Source: JAFLBI01 sp964616465 (GTDB taxonomy: Bacteria; Bacteroidota; Bacteroidia; Chitinophagales; Chitinophagaceae). Taken from it: 64,000 bases of DNA. Positions 28,544-37,228 of this stretch are shown here, one piece after another. A model generated the notes under the pieces. That model saw only the letters and a list, made by a program, of their open reading frames with translations. It did not search any database and was not told the origin of the DNA. A program made the position numbers and the translations under genes. The DNA is taken from the NCBI GenBank assembly GCA_964616465.1, contig CAZTTO010000004.1, positions 122,087-186,086 on the forward strand, read 5' to 3'. The stretch's first letter is position 1. Every line of letters begins with the position of its first letter.

Positions 28544-31090
28544 ATGCTTTTCAAAATGAAATGTTTAAAATACTGTTTTCTTTTTTTTACTGTAATAACT
28601 ATTTACTTCTCTGTAAGCGCTCAATATCAGCCTCCGCAGAGTAGTGCAGTCATTTATAGAAACCTCCAAAAATTAAATCAACTTGGAACAGTATTATACG
28701 TCGCAGCCCATCCAGATGATGAGAATACCCGACTTCTTGCATTTCTAGCTAAAGAGAAACAAGTAAGAACAGCTTATCTAAGTTTAACAAGGGGAGACGG
28801 AGGCCAGAACCTTATTGGAGAAGAGCAAGGCGTGGAACTTGGCCTAATAAGAACGCAAGAATTACTTGCCGCCCGAAGAATTGATGGCGCAGAACAATTC
28901 TTTACCAGAGCGTATGATTTTGGATTTTCTAAAACTGCAGATGAGACTTTAAAAAAATGGGATAAGCAAAAGGTACTTGCAGATGTGGTTTGGGTGATTC
29001 GTCAAATTCAACCAGATGTAATCATAACTCGTTTTCCTGAAGATGCAAGGGCTGGTCATGGACACCATAGCGCATCAGCCATTCTTGCTAGAGAAGCGTT
29101 TTTTGCTGCAGCTGATCCAAAAGCTTTTCCAGAACAATTATCCCGAGGTGTGCTGCCCTGGCAAGCAAAGAGAATTTTATGGAATACATTTAGTTTCTCT
29201 GGAAATAATAATACTACTGCACCAGATCAATTTAAGGTTGAAGTAGGAACTTTTAATCCCCTTTTAGGAATGGGTTATGGCGAAATTGCAAGCGAAAGTA
29301 GAAGCCAACATAAAAGTCAAGGATTTGGTGTTGCTCGTCAAAGGGGACAAACTTTAGAATATTTTGTTCCTATTGCTGGTGAAGCTCCAACTGTTGATTT
29401 ATTTGATGGTGTAAATACAACTTGGAATCAACTTGAGGGAGGTGCACTTATTCAAAAATCAATTGATCAAATAATTAGTAAATATCAATTTCAACAACCA
29501 TCGTCTTCAATTCAAGAATTGGTTGAGTTGTATAAAAAAATCGTTTCTCTTCCTGCTGCAAAAGCAGGTAACAAACATGTGCTTCGTAAAATAGATGAGT
29601 TGCAGTCTATAATAGAACAAGCGGCTGGTCTTTTTACTGAAGTAACCACTAATGTGCAAGAAGTAACCCAGTTAGATTCTTTACAAATGCAAGTATATCT
29701 GAATGCAAGAAATGCTGATGTAGTTGTTTGGAGGAAATTCAGATATTACGGAAAGGATAGTGTGCTGAACAAAACAGTCACTAAAAACGAAAGCAATCAA
29801 CTGCGTTTGAAAATTCCAGTCCAGTTGAGTTATGAAAGTTCTCAGCCTTATTGGTTAATTGAACAAAAGGAAGAAGGACAGTTTGTTGTAAACAACCCAT
29901 ATTTGATTGGTCAGCCTGAAAATGCTTCTATTTATAATGTTTATTTTGATGTTGAAATAGGAGGCCAGTTATTTCAAATTAAGCGTTCTGTTTTTTACAA
30001 GTATACAGATCCAGTAAAAGGAGAAGTATATCAGCCACTTATTATCAAGCCACTTTTGCAAGTTGCATTAGCGCCAAATGTGGCATTACTAAACGTGCAA
30101 CGAAATGGTCAGCCAATAGCTCCTCCCAAACTAAAAATTCTATTAGAACCTTCAATAAGCATGAAAGATGCGGAGGTATCCATTGTGTTAAGAAATAAAG
30201 AGCTGATTCCAATTGCAGAAAACAAAATTGTACAATTTGAAGCGGGAAAGCCTTATTATTATGAAGTACCACTTGAGAGAATCTTTAATGATAAGAGTTT
30301 ACCTTATGGAAAAGTAGCTGTGCAACTTAAATGGGGTGGAAAGACTTATGTATTTGATTCTTATATGCGCTCTATAAACTATGATCATATTCCTGCAATT
30401 CGATATTTTGTTGAAGACCAAGTGAAAGTGATTAAAGAACCAATTTTGGTTGCAGGAAAAAAAGTTGGATACATAGTAGGTGCTGGGGATAAAGTTCCAC
30501 AGGCCCTTGAATCTATGGGCTATGAAGTAAGAAAACTTGTTGAGTCTGATATTACTGATGAACAGTTAAAAGATTTGGATGCAATTGTTACTGGAGTTCG
30601 AGCTTATAATGTGCATGAGTTTCTTAATCGGAAGTACGATGTATTAATGAGATTTGTAGAAAATGGTGGAAACTTAATTATTCAATACAATACAAGTAAT
30701 CAAATTGGGCCGGTTCGTGCAAAGATGGCTCCTTATGATTTTTTTATTAGTAGAACGCGTGTTACAGAAGAAGATGCACCAGTCAAAATTTTAAATCCCT
30801 CTCATCCAGCATTCAATTACCCGAATAAAATAAGTTCTAAAGATTTTGAAGATTGGATACAAGAAAGAAGTATCTATCAAGCTGAACGATTTGCAACTCC
30901 ATTTGAAGCACTCATTGAAATGAGCGATAAAGGAGAAGCACCAAGTAGAGGAAGTTTAATTGTTGGACCATATGGAAAAGGAAATGTAGTGTACTCAGGA
31001 TTGGTCTTTTTCCGACAATTGCCAGCTGGCGTATCAGGTGCTTATCGTTTATTTGCTAACTTGTTAGCTTTACCTAAAAATGAAAAGTAA
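28544..31090 (+). CDS. Exported PIG-L/LmbE-family deacetylase with C-terminal extension
   Basis: An 848-residue exported protein. After a signal peptide (about 5-27, ending SVSAQ) comes a PIG-L (LmbE) domain at about 45-300 with the zinc/catalytic motif AAHPDDEN and GHGHHSAS. PIG-L enzymes remove N-acetyl groups from amino sugars. The remaining roughly 500 residues include beta-rich stretches and a C-terminal GATase1-like region (IVTGVRAYNVHEF, GPYGKGNVVYSG). The ATG at 28544 is chosen over an upstream TTG at 28520; ATG 28556 is equally possible. It heads a tight run with two micro-proteins and a sodium symporter, suggesting that its product or substrate is transported. Confidence 0.87.
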   Translation: MLFKMKCLKYCFLFFTVITIYFSVSAQYQPPQSSAVIYRNLQKLNQLGTVLYVAAHPDDENTRLLAFLAKEKQVRTAYLSLTRGDGGQNLIGEEQGVELGLIRTQELLAARRIDGAEQFFTRAYDFGFSKTADETLKKWDKQKVLADVVWVIRQIQPDVIITRFPEDARAGHGHHSASAILAREAFFAAADPKAFPEQLSRGVLPWQAKRILWNTFSFSGNNNTTAPDQFKVEVGTFNPLLGMGYGEIASESRSQHKSQGFGVARQRGQTLEYFVPIAGEAPTVDLFDGVNTTWNQLEGGALIQKSIDQIISKYQFQQPSSSIQELVELYKKIVSLPAAKAGNKHVLRKIDELQSIIEQAAGLFTEVTTNVQEVTQLDSLQMQVYLNARNADVVVWRKFRYYGKDSVLNKTVTKNESNQLRLKIPVQLSYESSQPYWLIEQKEEGQFVVNNPYLIGQPENASIYNVYFDVEIGGQLFQIKRSVFYKYTDPVKGEVYQPLIIKPLLQVALAPNVALLNVQRNGQPIAPPKLKILLEPSISMKDAEVSIVLRNKELIPIAENKIVQFEAGKPYYYEVPLERIFNDKSLPYGKVAVQLKWGGKTYVFDSYMRSINYDHIPAIRYFVEDQVKVIKEPILVAGKKVGYIVGAGDKVPQALESMGYEVRKLVESDITDEQLKDLDAIVTGVRAYNVHEFLNRKYDVLMRFVENGGNLIIQYNTSNQIGPVRAKMAPYDFFISRTRVTEEDAPVKILNPSHPAFNYPNKISSKDFEDWIQERSIYQAERFATPFEALIEMSDKGEAPSRGSLIVGPYGKGNVVYSGLVFFRQLPAGVSGAYRLFANLLALPKNEK

Positions 31091-31096
31091 GTAGAA

Positions 31097-31246
31097 GTGG
31101 ATCGTAGAAAAATTACATTTATACTCATTGTCTTATTGGGTCTCTTATTAGGTTTTTTGATTAAGAGGGTAACAATTGGATTATTAATAGGATTAGCATT
31201 AGGCTATTTTGCTGGTGGATTGATTAATACAAGAGATGGAAAATAA
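31097..31246 (+). CDS. Small two-helix membrane protein (49 aa)
   Basis: A GTG-initiated frame of 49 codons starts six bases after the deacetylase stop. The product is almost entirely hydrophobic: a basic start (MDRRK), one helix at about 6-21, a short KR turn, then a glycine-rich helix at about 26-42 (GLLIGLALGYFAGG) and a polar tail. The last codons overlap the start of the next small gene. No family is recognised; the position, overlap and topology support translation. Confidence 0.6.
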   Translation: MDRRKITFILIVLLGLLLGFLIKRVTIGLLIGLALGYFAGGLINTRDGK

Positions 31247-31370
31247 AAAAAACAGCAACGGAAAAAAAGTACCCTTGTTTCCAACCTGGACACATTGGTA
31301 TGTGTTTGTAATTGTTTTTTTGCTTGTTCAAATTCTTTTCTACTTCATACTAACTAAATCCTTTGAATGA
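31236..31370 (+). CDS. Small membrane protein, possible accessory subunit of the adjacent symporter (44 aa)
   Basis: A 44-codon frame begins 11 bases before the end of the preceding small gene. Its TGA overlaps the symporter ATG (ATGA at 31367-31370). The product has a lysine-rich cytoplasmic start (MENKKNSNGKK), a PLFPTWTHWY block and one membrane helix (about 20-40). Several symporter families pair with a short one- or two-helix subunit encoded just upstream with a similar overlap; this resemblance of layout, not sequence identity, is the reason for the call. Confidence 0.65.
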   Translation: MENKKNSNGKKVPLFPTWTHWYVFVIVFLLVQILFYFILTKSFE

Positions 31371-33076
31371 GTTGGATTGATTGGATTATATTAGTATGTA
31401 CCCTCTCTTGCATCATTGGATATGGTGTTTATAAGAGTAGTGCAACAAAAAACCTAGAGGGCTATTTTTTAAGCAATCGAAACATGCCTTGGTACTTAGT
31501 ACTCCTAGGAATTATGGGTACACAAGCAAGTGCTATTACTTTTTTATCTGCTCCAGGACAAGCTTATACCGATGGAATGCGCTTTGTTCAGTACTATTTT
31601 GGCTTGCCTATTGCTATGGTTATTTTAAGCATCACTTTTGTTCCATTATTTCATAAGCTAAAAGTTTATACAGCTTATGAATTTCTCGAACAAAGGTTTG
31701 ATGTTAAAACGCGCACTTTTACTTCATTTCTTTTTTTACTTTCTAGAGGATTGTCAACCGGTATTAGTATTTATGCTCCTTCCATCATCCTCTCTTCAAT
31801 CTTAGGATGGGATATATTTTGGACGAATATTTTCATGGGAGGGTTACTCATAATTTATACGGTTACTGGTGGTGCTAAAGCCGTTGCATATACACAACAA
31901 CTTCAACTGGCCATCATTTTTTTTGGAATGGGTTTAGCAGCTTATTATATGATACAAGGAATGCCAGTAGGATTTGGTGTTAAAGAAGCTTTAGAAGTAG
32001 GGGGCGCTGCTGGAAAAATGAACATAATAACAACTGGATTTACTGAAGATGGGTTTAATTGGAAGGATAAATACAATATTATTAGTGGCATATTAGGCGG
32101 GTTATTTCTAGCTCTTTCTTATTTTGGTACTGATCAGAGTCAGGTTGGTAGGTACATTACAGCTAAGGATACACAAGAAAGCAAGTTGGGGTTGTTAATG
32201 AATGGTATGGTGAAAATTCCTATGCAGTTCTTGATATTAATGATTGGAATTTTCATGTTTACTTTTTATCAATTTGTAGCTACTCCAATTTTCTTTAATC
32301 AAGTTGAAGAGAAAAAACTTTTATCAAGTCCAAGGCAATTTGAAGCTATTCAAATTCAAAAACAATTTGATGCCACACAAACTGCTAAACAACAGGCTTT
32401 ACTTAATTGGAAACAAGAGCCAGAAAAGGCTAAGTCAGATTGGTTACAATTGAATGCTACATCAGATAGTTTGCGAAAATCATATCAGGCTTTGATGAAG
32501 TTGCCTGAGGTGCAAGCCGACTCTAATGACACTAATTATATTTTCATTCGTTTTGTGATTGATTATTTACCCAGAGGATGGGTAGGGCTTTTAATAGCAA
32601 TTATTTTCTTAGCAGCTTGGGGATCTATTGCAGCTGCTTTGAACTCTCTAGCTAGTTCTACCATGGTAGACTTTTATCAACGATTTAGAAAACCAAATAA
32701 CCATAATGATTCTACAAATCAAGATTATAGGTTATCAAAATGGATCACTTTTGGATGGGGTATTTTTTGTATTGCTGTTGCTCAGTTTGCATCAGGTATG
32801 GGTAGTTTAATTGAAGCTGTGAATGTTCTCGGATCTTTGTTTTATGGTGTTATGCTTGGAATTTTTCTTGTTGCTTTCTATATAAAATCAATTCAAGGAA
32901 CTGCTGTTTTTTATGCTGCAATTATTGGCGAACTCATAGTGGTTGCGCTTTATTTGTTGGATGATTACAATATAATTGGTCTGGGTTTTTTATGGCTAAA
33001 TGTAGCTGGAGCACTTGTTGTTATTCTTCTTGGCTGGCTTTTCCAATCATTTTTTGTAAATAGGTCAAAAGCTTAA
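31367..33076 (+). CDS. Sodium/solute symporter (SSS/SLC5 family)
   Basis: A 569-residue inner-membrane transporter with about 14 predicted helices. The SSS signatures GYGVYKSS, TKNLEGYFLSNRNMPW and the unwound-helix segment GTQASAITFLSAPGQAY are present, as is the IYTVTGGAKAVAYTQ block. A hydrophilic helical insert of about 85 residues lies between two membrane helices (about 305-390) and is longer than in typical family members. The substrate is unknown; linkage to a sugar deacetylase suggests an amino sugar or other carbohydrate. Its start codon overlaps the stop of a 44-residue membrane protein. Confidence 0.9.
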   Translation: MSWIDWIILVCTLSCIIGYGVYKSSATKNLEGYFLSNRNMPWYLVLLGIMGTQASAITFLSAPGQAYTDGMRFVQYYFGLPIAMVILSITFVPLFHKLKVYTAYEFLEQRFDVKTRTFTSFLFLLSRGLSTGISIYAPSIILSSILGWDIFWTNIFMGGLLIIYTVTGGAKAVAYTQQLQLAIIFFGMGLAAYYMIQGMPVGFGVKEALEVGGAAGKMNIITTGFTEDGFNWKDKYNIISGILGGLFLALSYFGTDQSQVGRYITAKDTQESKLGLLMNGMVKIPMQFLILMIGIFMFTFYQFVATPIFFNQVEEKKLLSSPRQFEAIQIQKQFDATQTAKQQALLNWKQEPEKAKSDWLQLNATSDSLRKSYQALMKLPEVQADSNDTNYIFIRFVIDYLPRGWVGLLIAIIFLAAWGSIAAALNSLASSTMVDFYQRFRKPNNHNDSTNQDYRLSKWITFGWGIFCIAVAQFASGMGSLIEAVNVLGSLFYGVMLGIFLVAFYIKSIQGTAVFYAAIIGELIVVALYLLDDYNIIGLGFLWLNVAGALVVILLGWLFQSFFVNRSKA

Positions 33077-33146
33077 TACCAAGTTCTTACTTGCTTTCAT
33101 GATTATTCATTAATTTACTGTCATCAAGTTTTACAATTCCACTGTT

Positions 33147-34412
33147 ATGAATAAACATTTCAAATCAGCCTCTTGGTCAAAAGGGCTCAATATATATGAA
33201 GTAAATATTCGTCAGTATACTCCTGAAGGAAACTTTAACTCCTTTACAATGCACTTGGATCGTTTGGCTGATATGGGTGTTAAAGTTCTTTGGATGATGC
33301 CTATTACTCCTATAAGTCGTAAAGTTCGTCAGGGTAGTTTGGGAAGTTATTATGCATGCAGCAGCTACACAAAAATAAATCCAGAGTACGGCAATCTAGA
33401 AGATTTTAAAACACTTGTCAAATCTGCTCACGAGAAAGGCATGAAAGTTATTATTGATTGGGTTGCCAATCATACTGGATGGGATCATGAGTGGACCGTT
33501 ACTCATCCTGAATGGTATATTCGTGATGAACAAGGGAATTTTACAGAAAGGAATGGATGGCACGATGTGATAGATTTAAACTACCAAGATGAAAATATGC
33601 AATCAGAAATGATTCGCAGTATGCAGTTTTGGATTCGAGAGTGCAATATTGATGGTTTTAGGTGCGATATGGCTCACTTAGTACCTGTAAATTTTTGGCA
33701 AGCGGCTCGCTCGGCCTGCGATGCAATTAAAGAGTTATTTTGGTTAGGTGAAACCGAAGATATGCAGCACGTGCCTGTTTTTGATGCTACTTATGCGTGG
33801 GAGTGGATGCACATTTCTGAATTAATGATTAAAGGAAAGAAATCGGTACAAGATTTTTATCAGGTATTGCACCATTATAGTCAATATCCATCTGGGTGCA
33901 GTAAGTTGTATTTTACTTCTAACCATGATGAAAATAGTTGGAATGGCACTGAGTATGAAAAATATGGAGATGCTGCAAAAGTTATGGCTATGTTCACCGC
34001 AACATGGAATGGAATACCGCTAGTCTATAGTGGGCAAGAGTTGCCCAATCATAAAAGATTGAAATTTTTTGATAAGGATTTAATTGAATGGAATGGAACA
34101 ACTCCTAGTTTGCATGAGTTTTATAAAAATCTTCTTCATCTTTCTGTGTTAGATGCAATTCATTCTGGTGAAACATTCATACTGCCTACTCAGCATCAAA
34201 ATGTAGTTGCTTATTTAAGAATTGGTAATTCGAGTAAGGTTTTGGTTCTGCTTAATTTTGGTTATGAAACTAAAGTAAGGGTTGAAATAGCTCATGAAAA
34301 GCTAAGTGGAGCGTATCATCACTTTCAATCTGGATTAACATTTCAATTTAGTGATCGAGAGGTTTATGAACTAGAGGCTTTTCGAGGATTAATATATGTA
34401 AGCAAGCATTAA
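33147..34412 (+). CDS. Cytoplasmic alpha-amylase family glycoside hydrolase (GH13)
   Basis: A 421-residue GH13 enzyme without a signal peptide, so cytoplasmic. The barrel starts at NIYEVNIRQYTPEG. Conserved regions are DWVANHTG (I), GFRCDMAHL with nucleophile Asp (II), FWLGETED with the acid/base Glu (III) and TSNHDENSW with the transition-state Asp (IV). It has a short C-terminal beta domain. It is probably a maltodextrin-processing enzyme; specificity is not clear from sequence. It lies 70 bases downstream of the symporter and may belong to the same transcript. Its end overlaps the convergent VWA gene by four bases. Confidence 0.87.
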   Translation: MNKHFKSASWSKGLNIYEVNIRQYTPEGNFNSFTMHLDRLADMGVKVLWMMPITPISRKVRQGSLGSYYACSSYTKINPEYGNLEDFKTLVKSAHEKGMKVIIDWVANHTGWDHEWTVTHPEWYIRDEQGNFTERNGWHDVIDLNYQDENMQSEMIRSMQFWIRECNIDGFRCDMAHLVPVNFWQAARSACDAIKELFWLGETEDMQHVPVFDATYAWEWMHISELMIKGKKSVQDFYQVLHHYSQYPSGCSKLYFTSNHDENSWNGTEYEKYGDAAKVMAMFTATWNGIPLVYSGQELPNHKRLKFFDKDLIEWNGTTPSLHEFYKNLLHLSVLDAIHSGETFILPTQHQNVVAYLRIGNSSKVLVLLNFGYETKVRVEIAHEKLSGAYHHFQSGLTFQFSDREVYELEAFRGLIYVSKH

Positions 34413-36232
34413 TCTTTCTTACGTTTCTTAATTGTTGGAAAATAAATTTCATGCGCTAAGTCGAGTAATTGTATCAACTCAACTTCCGACTTGGATGTTG
34501 AAATGGATGCTGACACCCATTTTTTAATTTCTTCAAATGCAGGTGTTTTTTGTGCTTCAGATGCTCTTAGTAATTGTCCCATCCAGGCAACAGCAGCGGC
34601 AACTGAATAGAGTGCATCACATTCTTTAATCTGTTTTTCATTATAAGGTATTGCAACGTTTTTTGAATGTATAGCCGGAATGCCGGGTAGGCTATACTGT
34701 AATTCGAGTACTCCTAAACTATTTTCAACAGAGGGATTTTTTTTCAAGTTTAATTCAACCATAGCAGTCAGGTTATGACCAGTTCCTAAAATTCTTCCTT
34801 CTAGTATACTAGTACTATCTTCTATTGCATCCTTTCTGTTATTGTATCCAACGAGTTTATAAGAAGAAACAAATTCATCGTTAAATCGAATATTGAGTAA
34901 TGCATTTTCGGCAACTGAATAAAGCGTTTTTGAAAACTCTTTTACCAAAGAATTATAAGCTTCATCTAAGTGATCGATATAAGCAAAATTTCCATTACCT
35001 CTTTTTGCCAGTCCTTCTAACTTACTGTCTTTATAATTGCCCATTCCTACACCTAAGCAAGTTAAATAAATACCTGTTTCTTTATAATGTGCAATCATAT
35101 TTTCCAACTCATCATCCGATTGCTGCCCAACATTAAAATCACCATCAGTTGCTAGAATAACCCTATTGTTTCCACCTTTCAAAAAACGTTGGACAGCTAA
35201 ATTGTAGGCAGTTTTAATTGCACCTTCACCCGGAGTGCTTCCAGAGGCTTCAAGTGAGTCAATCACCTTCATGATTCTCTCTTTTTCATCTCCACCAGCA
35301 CCATTTAATACAATTGCAACTCCGCCTCCATATGTCACAATTGACACAGTATCCCTAGATCGCAAACATTCTACCAACATTCGAAAGGATTGTTGAAGCA
35401 AGGGTAGTCTATTATCCCGATCCATAGATCCTGATATGTCAATTAAAAAAACCAGATTGGTAGGAGGGATGCTATCCAAATTTAATGAAGGGGCCTTTAC
35501 ATGAATGTGTAATAATCTAGATTGGGGATTCCAAGGACAATCAGTTATTTGAGTATTAACTCTAAATATTTTATTCGAATCTTTTTGAGGTTTGAAGAAT
35601 GGAAAATCAAAATAATTGAGCATTTCTTCTATTCTAACCGCATCAGAAGGAACGCGCATATTCTTTTTTAAAAATCTTCGAATATTGCTATAGGAAGCTT
35701 TGTCTGTATTTAGTGTGAAGCCTGTTTCTGGGTATTTAGTGGCATCTACAAAGCTGTGGTCTATTAAACTAGAATAGCTTTCTCCCATAGATTTGTACAA
35801 ATTCTCACGAGTGCTTAGCACGTTTTTGGTTATAGAACTTAGACGCCTTATTTGCTTCTTTAAATGATTGGTATCGGTAATTAAAACAATTTGATTGAAT
35901 AGGAGGGCGTTTACTGTTGTATGTAAAGGGAGGTATGAATCTTGTACAATAGTTAATGAGTCTGTAGCAGAAGAAATGGGAACCCCAAAACTTCCATTAG
36001 AACCAGTATAAAACAGGTATGGAAGCTTACTTTTTATTTGCAGCTTCACGCCCGACAATTGTCGGCCTTTATCATCTGTCACTTGTCCCTTGAGGTAATA
36101 TTGACTATTTAACTGTAGGGAAACAACGACAAAAACCGATAACAGGCTTATTCTCAATCGGTAGAATTTTATCGAAATTACCGAAAAATCAGAAAATAGG
36201 GTATTTAGTCCTAAAAACGCACACTTGGACAT
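34409..36232 (-). CDS. VWA-domain protein with N-terminal regulatory-like domain and DUF3520-type C-terminus
   Basis: A 607-residue exported protein. A hydrophobic export segment at about 26-43 ends at LNSQ, after an unusually long N-terminal stretch. A beta-sandwich of the carboxypeptidase-regulatory type (about 45-115) follows. The von Willebrand A domain (about 255-425) contains the MIDAS motif DISGSMD. The C-terminus resembles DUF3520, which often accompanies such VWA proteins in Bacteroidota. The ATG at 36232 overlaps the end of the PorP gene by 22 bases; a TTG at 36157 would give a more usual signal peptide. It is third in the operon with a T9SS cargo and PorP/SprF. Confidence 0.82.
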   Translation of the reverse strand: MSKCAFLGLNTLFSDFSVISIKFYRLRISLLSVFVVVSLQLNSQYYLKGQVTDDKGRQLSGVKLQIKSKLPYLFYTGSNGSFGVPISSATDSLTIVQDSYLPLHTTVNALLFNQIVLITDTNHLKKQIRRLSSITKNVLSTRENLYKSMGESYSSLIDHSFVDATKYPETGFTLNTDKASYSNIRRFLKKNMRVPSDAVRIEEMLNYFDFPFFKPQKDSNKIFRVNTQITDCPWNPQSRLLHIHVKAPSLNLDSIPPTNLVFLIDISGSMDRDNRLPLLQQSFRMLVECLRSRDTVSIVTYGGGVAIVLNGAGGDEKERIMKVIDSLEASGSTPGEGAIKTAYNLAVQRFLKGGNNRVILATDGDFNVGQQSDDELENMIAHYKETGIYLTCLGVGMGNYKDSKLEGLAKRGNGNFAYIDHLDEAYNSLVKEFSKTLYSVAENALLNIRFNDEFVSSYKLVGYNNRKDAIEDSTSILEGRILGTGHNLTAMVELNLKKNPSVENSLGVLELQYSLPGIPAIHSKNVAIPYNEKQIKECDALYSVAAAVAWMGQLLRASEAQKTPAFEEIKKWVSASISTSKSEVELIQLLDLAHEIYFPTIKKRKKD

Positions 36233-37227
36233 TTGACAGCCCTTCCAGAACTGCTGCTAAATATGCCATCTCTTACAATAGAAATTTCATAGGCGCCACG
36301 ACCATTATTGAATCTTCCCAAGGAAGAAACTGTTGCATCGTAATTAATGGTGAATCTATAGTCTTTCAAATTAAAGCCAACCATGGGAATGATAGCATCG
36401 CTAACACGGTAATAGCCGCCCATGATTAATTGTAAGCTTCCATCATCATTCAAGCTTCTTTGGGTATTAACACCTATAACTGTTTCCCATGCATTTGCCA
36501 TTTGGCTCACATACATGTTTGAATTCACAATCCATCTATCATCTACTTTAGCCGACATATTTGCGAATGCAGTATAACGAACATCTAATCTAGTATCAGC
36601 TGTTGTTGGCCCATAAAAGGTTTCTGAAGGTCTATTAATATGATTAGCAGCCAAACCAATATTCAAATAAAGATTATCTGTAGGGAAATAAGAGTAGTTT
36701 AACCCTGCACTCAGCGTTAAATAATTAGTCTGATTAGTTGCAAAAGGCTCGTTTGGATTAATGGTATTATCAAAAAATTTACCATTCCATTGGTTGTCAA
36801 AAGTAAGTTTCGACAAATCAATTCTCTTATTCACCCAACCTAAACCAAAACCTCCACTCAATAGCGACCTAGCTCCAAGCATTTGGTGATAAGCTATGGT
36901 TCCAAATGCACGCGTACCAGTTAAAATTGAGCTGCCTGCTACATCCTGTAAAATTGCACCGCCTATACCCAGCCAGCCATTTTCTAGTTTATTATTCAAA
37001 AGCTGAAGGTCGCCCCAAATACTTTGGGTGCGATACGGATTTCCTACTGAAGCCCACTGATTTCTGTGGTGTGCGCCTACACGGTAGTCGTAATCAGGAG
37101 TAAAACCCGTATTGGCTGGATTCACCAAAAGGGGAGCGTTGAAGTATTGTGAAAAATGTAGGTCTTGTGCTTGTGTAGTTAACACAAACAAAAAGAGGAA
37201 ACTGATATGTATAAATTTCTTCAACAT
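36211..37227 (-). CDS. PorP/SprF family type IX secretion membrane protein
   Basis: A 338-residue outer-membrane barrel protein of the PorP/SprF family. It has a signal peptide at 1-20 (ending TQAQ) and the family's opening block DLHFSQYFNAPLLVNPANTG. SprF-like proteins are needed to export or anchor a partner cargo with a type B sorting domain, and the genes are usually adjacent. Exactly that pairing is seen here: the stop of the large cargo gene lies one base upstream of this start. Confidence 0.93.
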   Translation of the reverse strand: MLKKFIHISFLFLFVLTTQAQDLHFSQYFNAPLLVNPANTGFTPDYDYRVGAHHRNQWASVGNPYRTQSIWGDLQLLNNKLENGWLGIGGAILQDVAGSSILTGTRAFGTIAYHQMLGARSLLSGGFGLGWVNKRIDLSKLTFDNQWNGKFFDNTINPNEPFATNQTNYLTLSAGLNYSYFPTDNLYLNIGLAANHINRPSETFYGPTTADTRLDVRYTAFANMSAKVDDRWIVNSNMYVSQMANAWETVIGVNTQRSLNDDGSLQLIMGGYYRVSDAIIPMVGFNLKDYRFTINYDATVSSLGRFNNGRGAYEISIVRDGIFSSSSGRAVKCPSVRF

Positions 37228-37228
37228 A

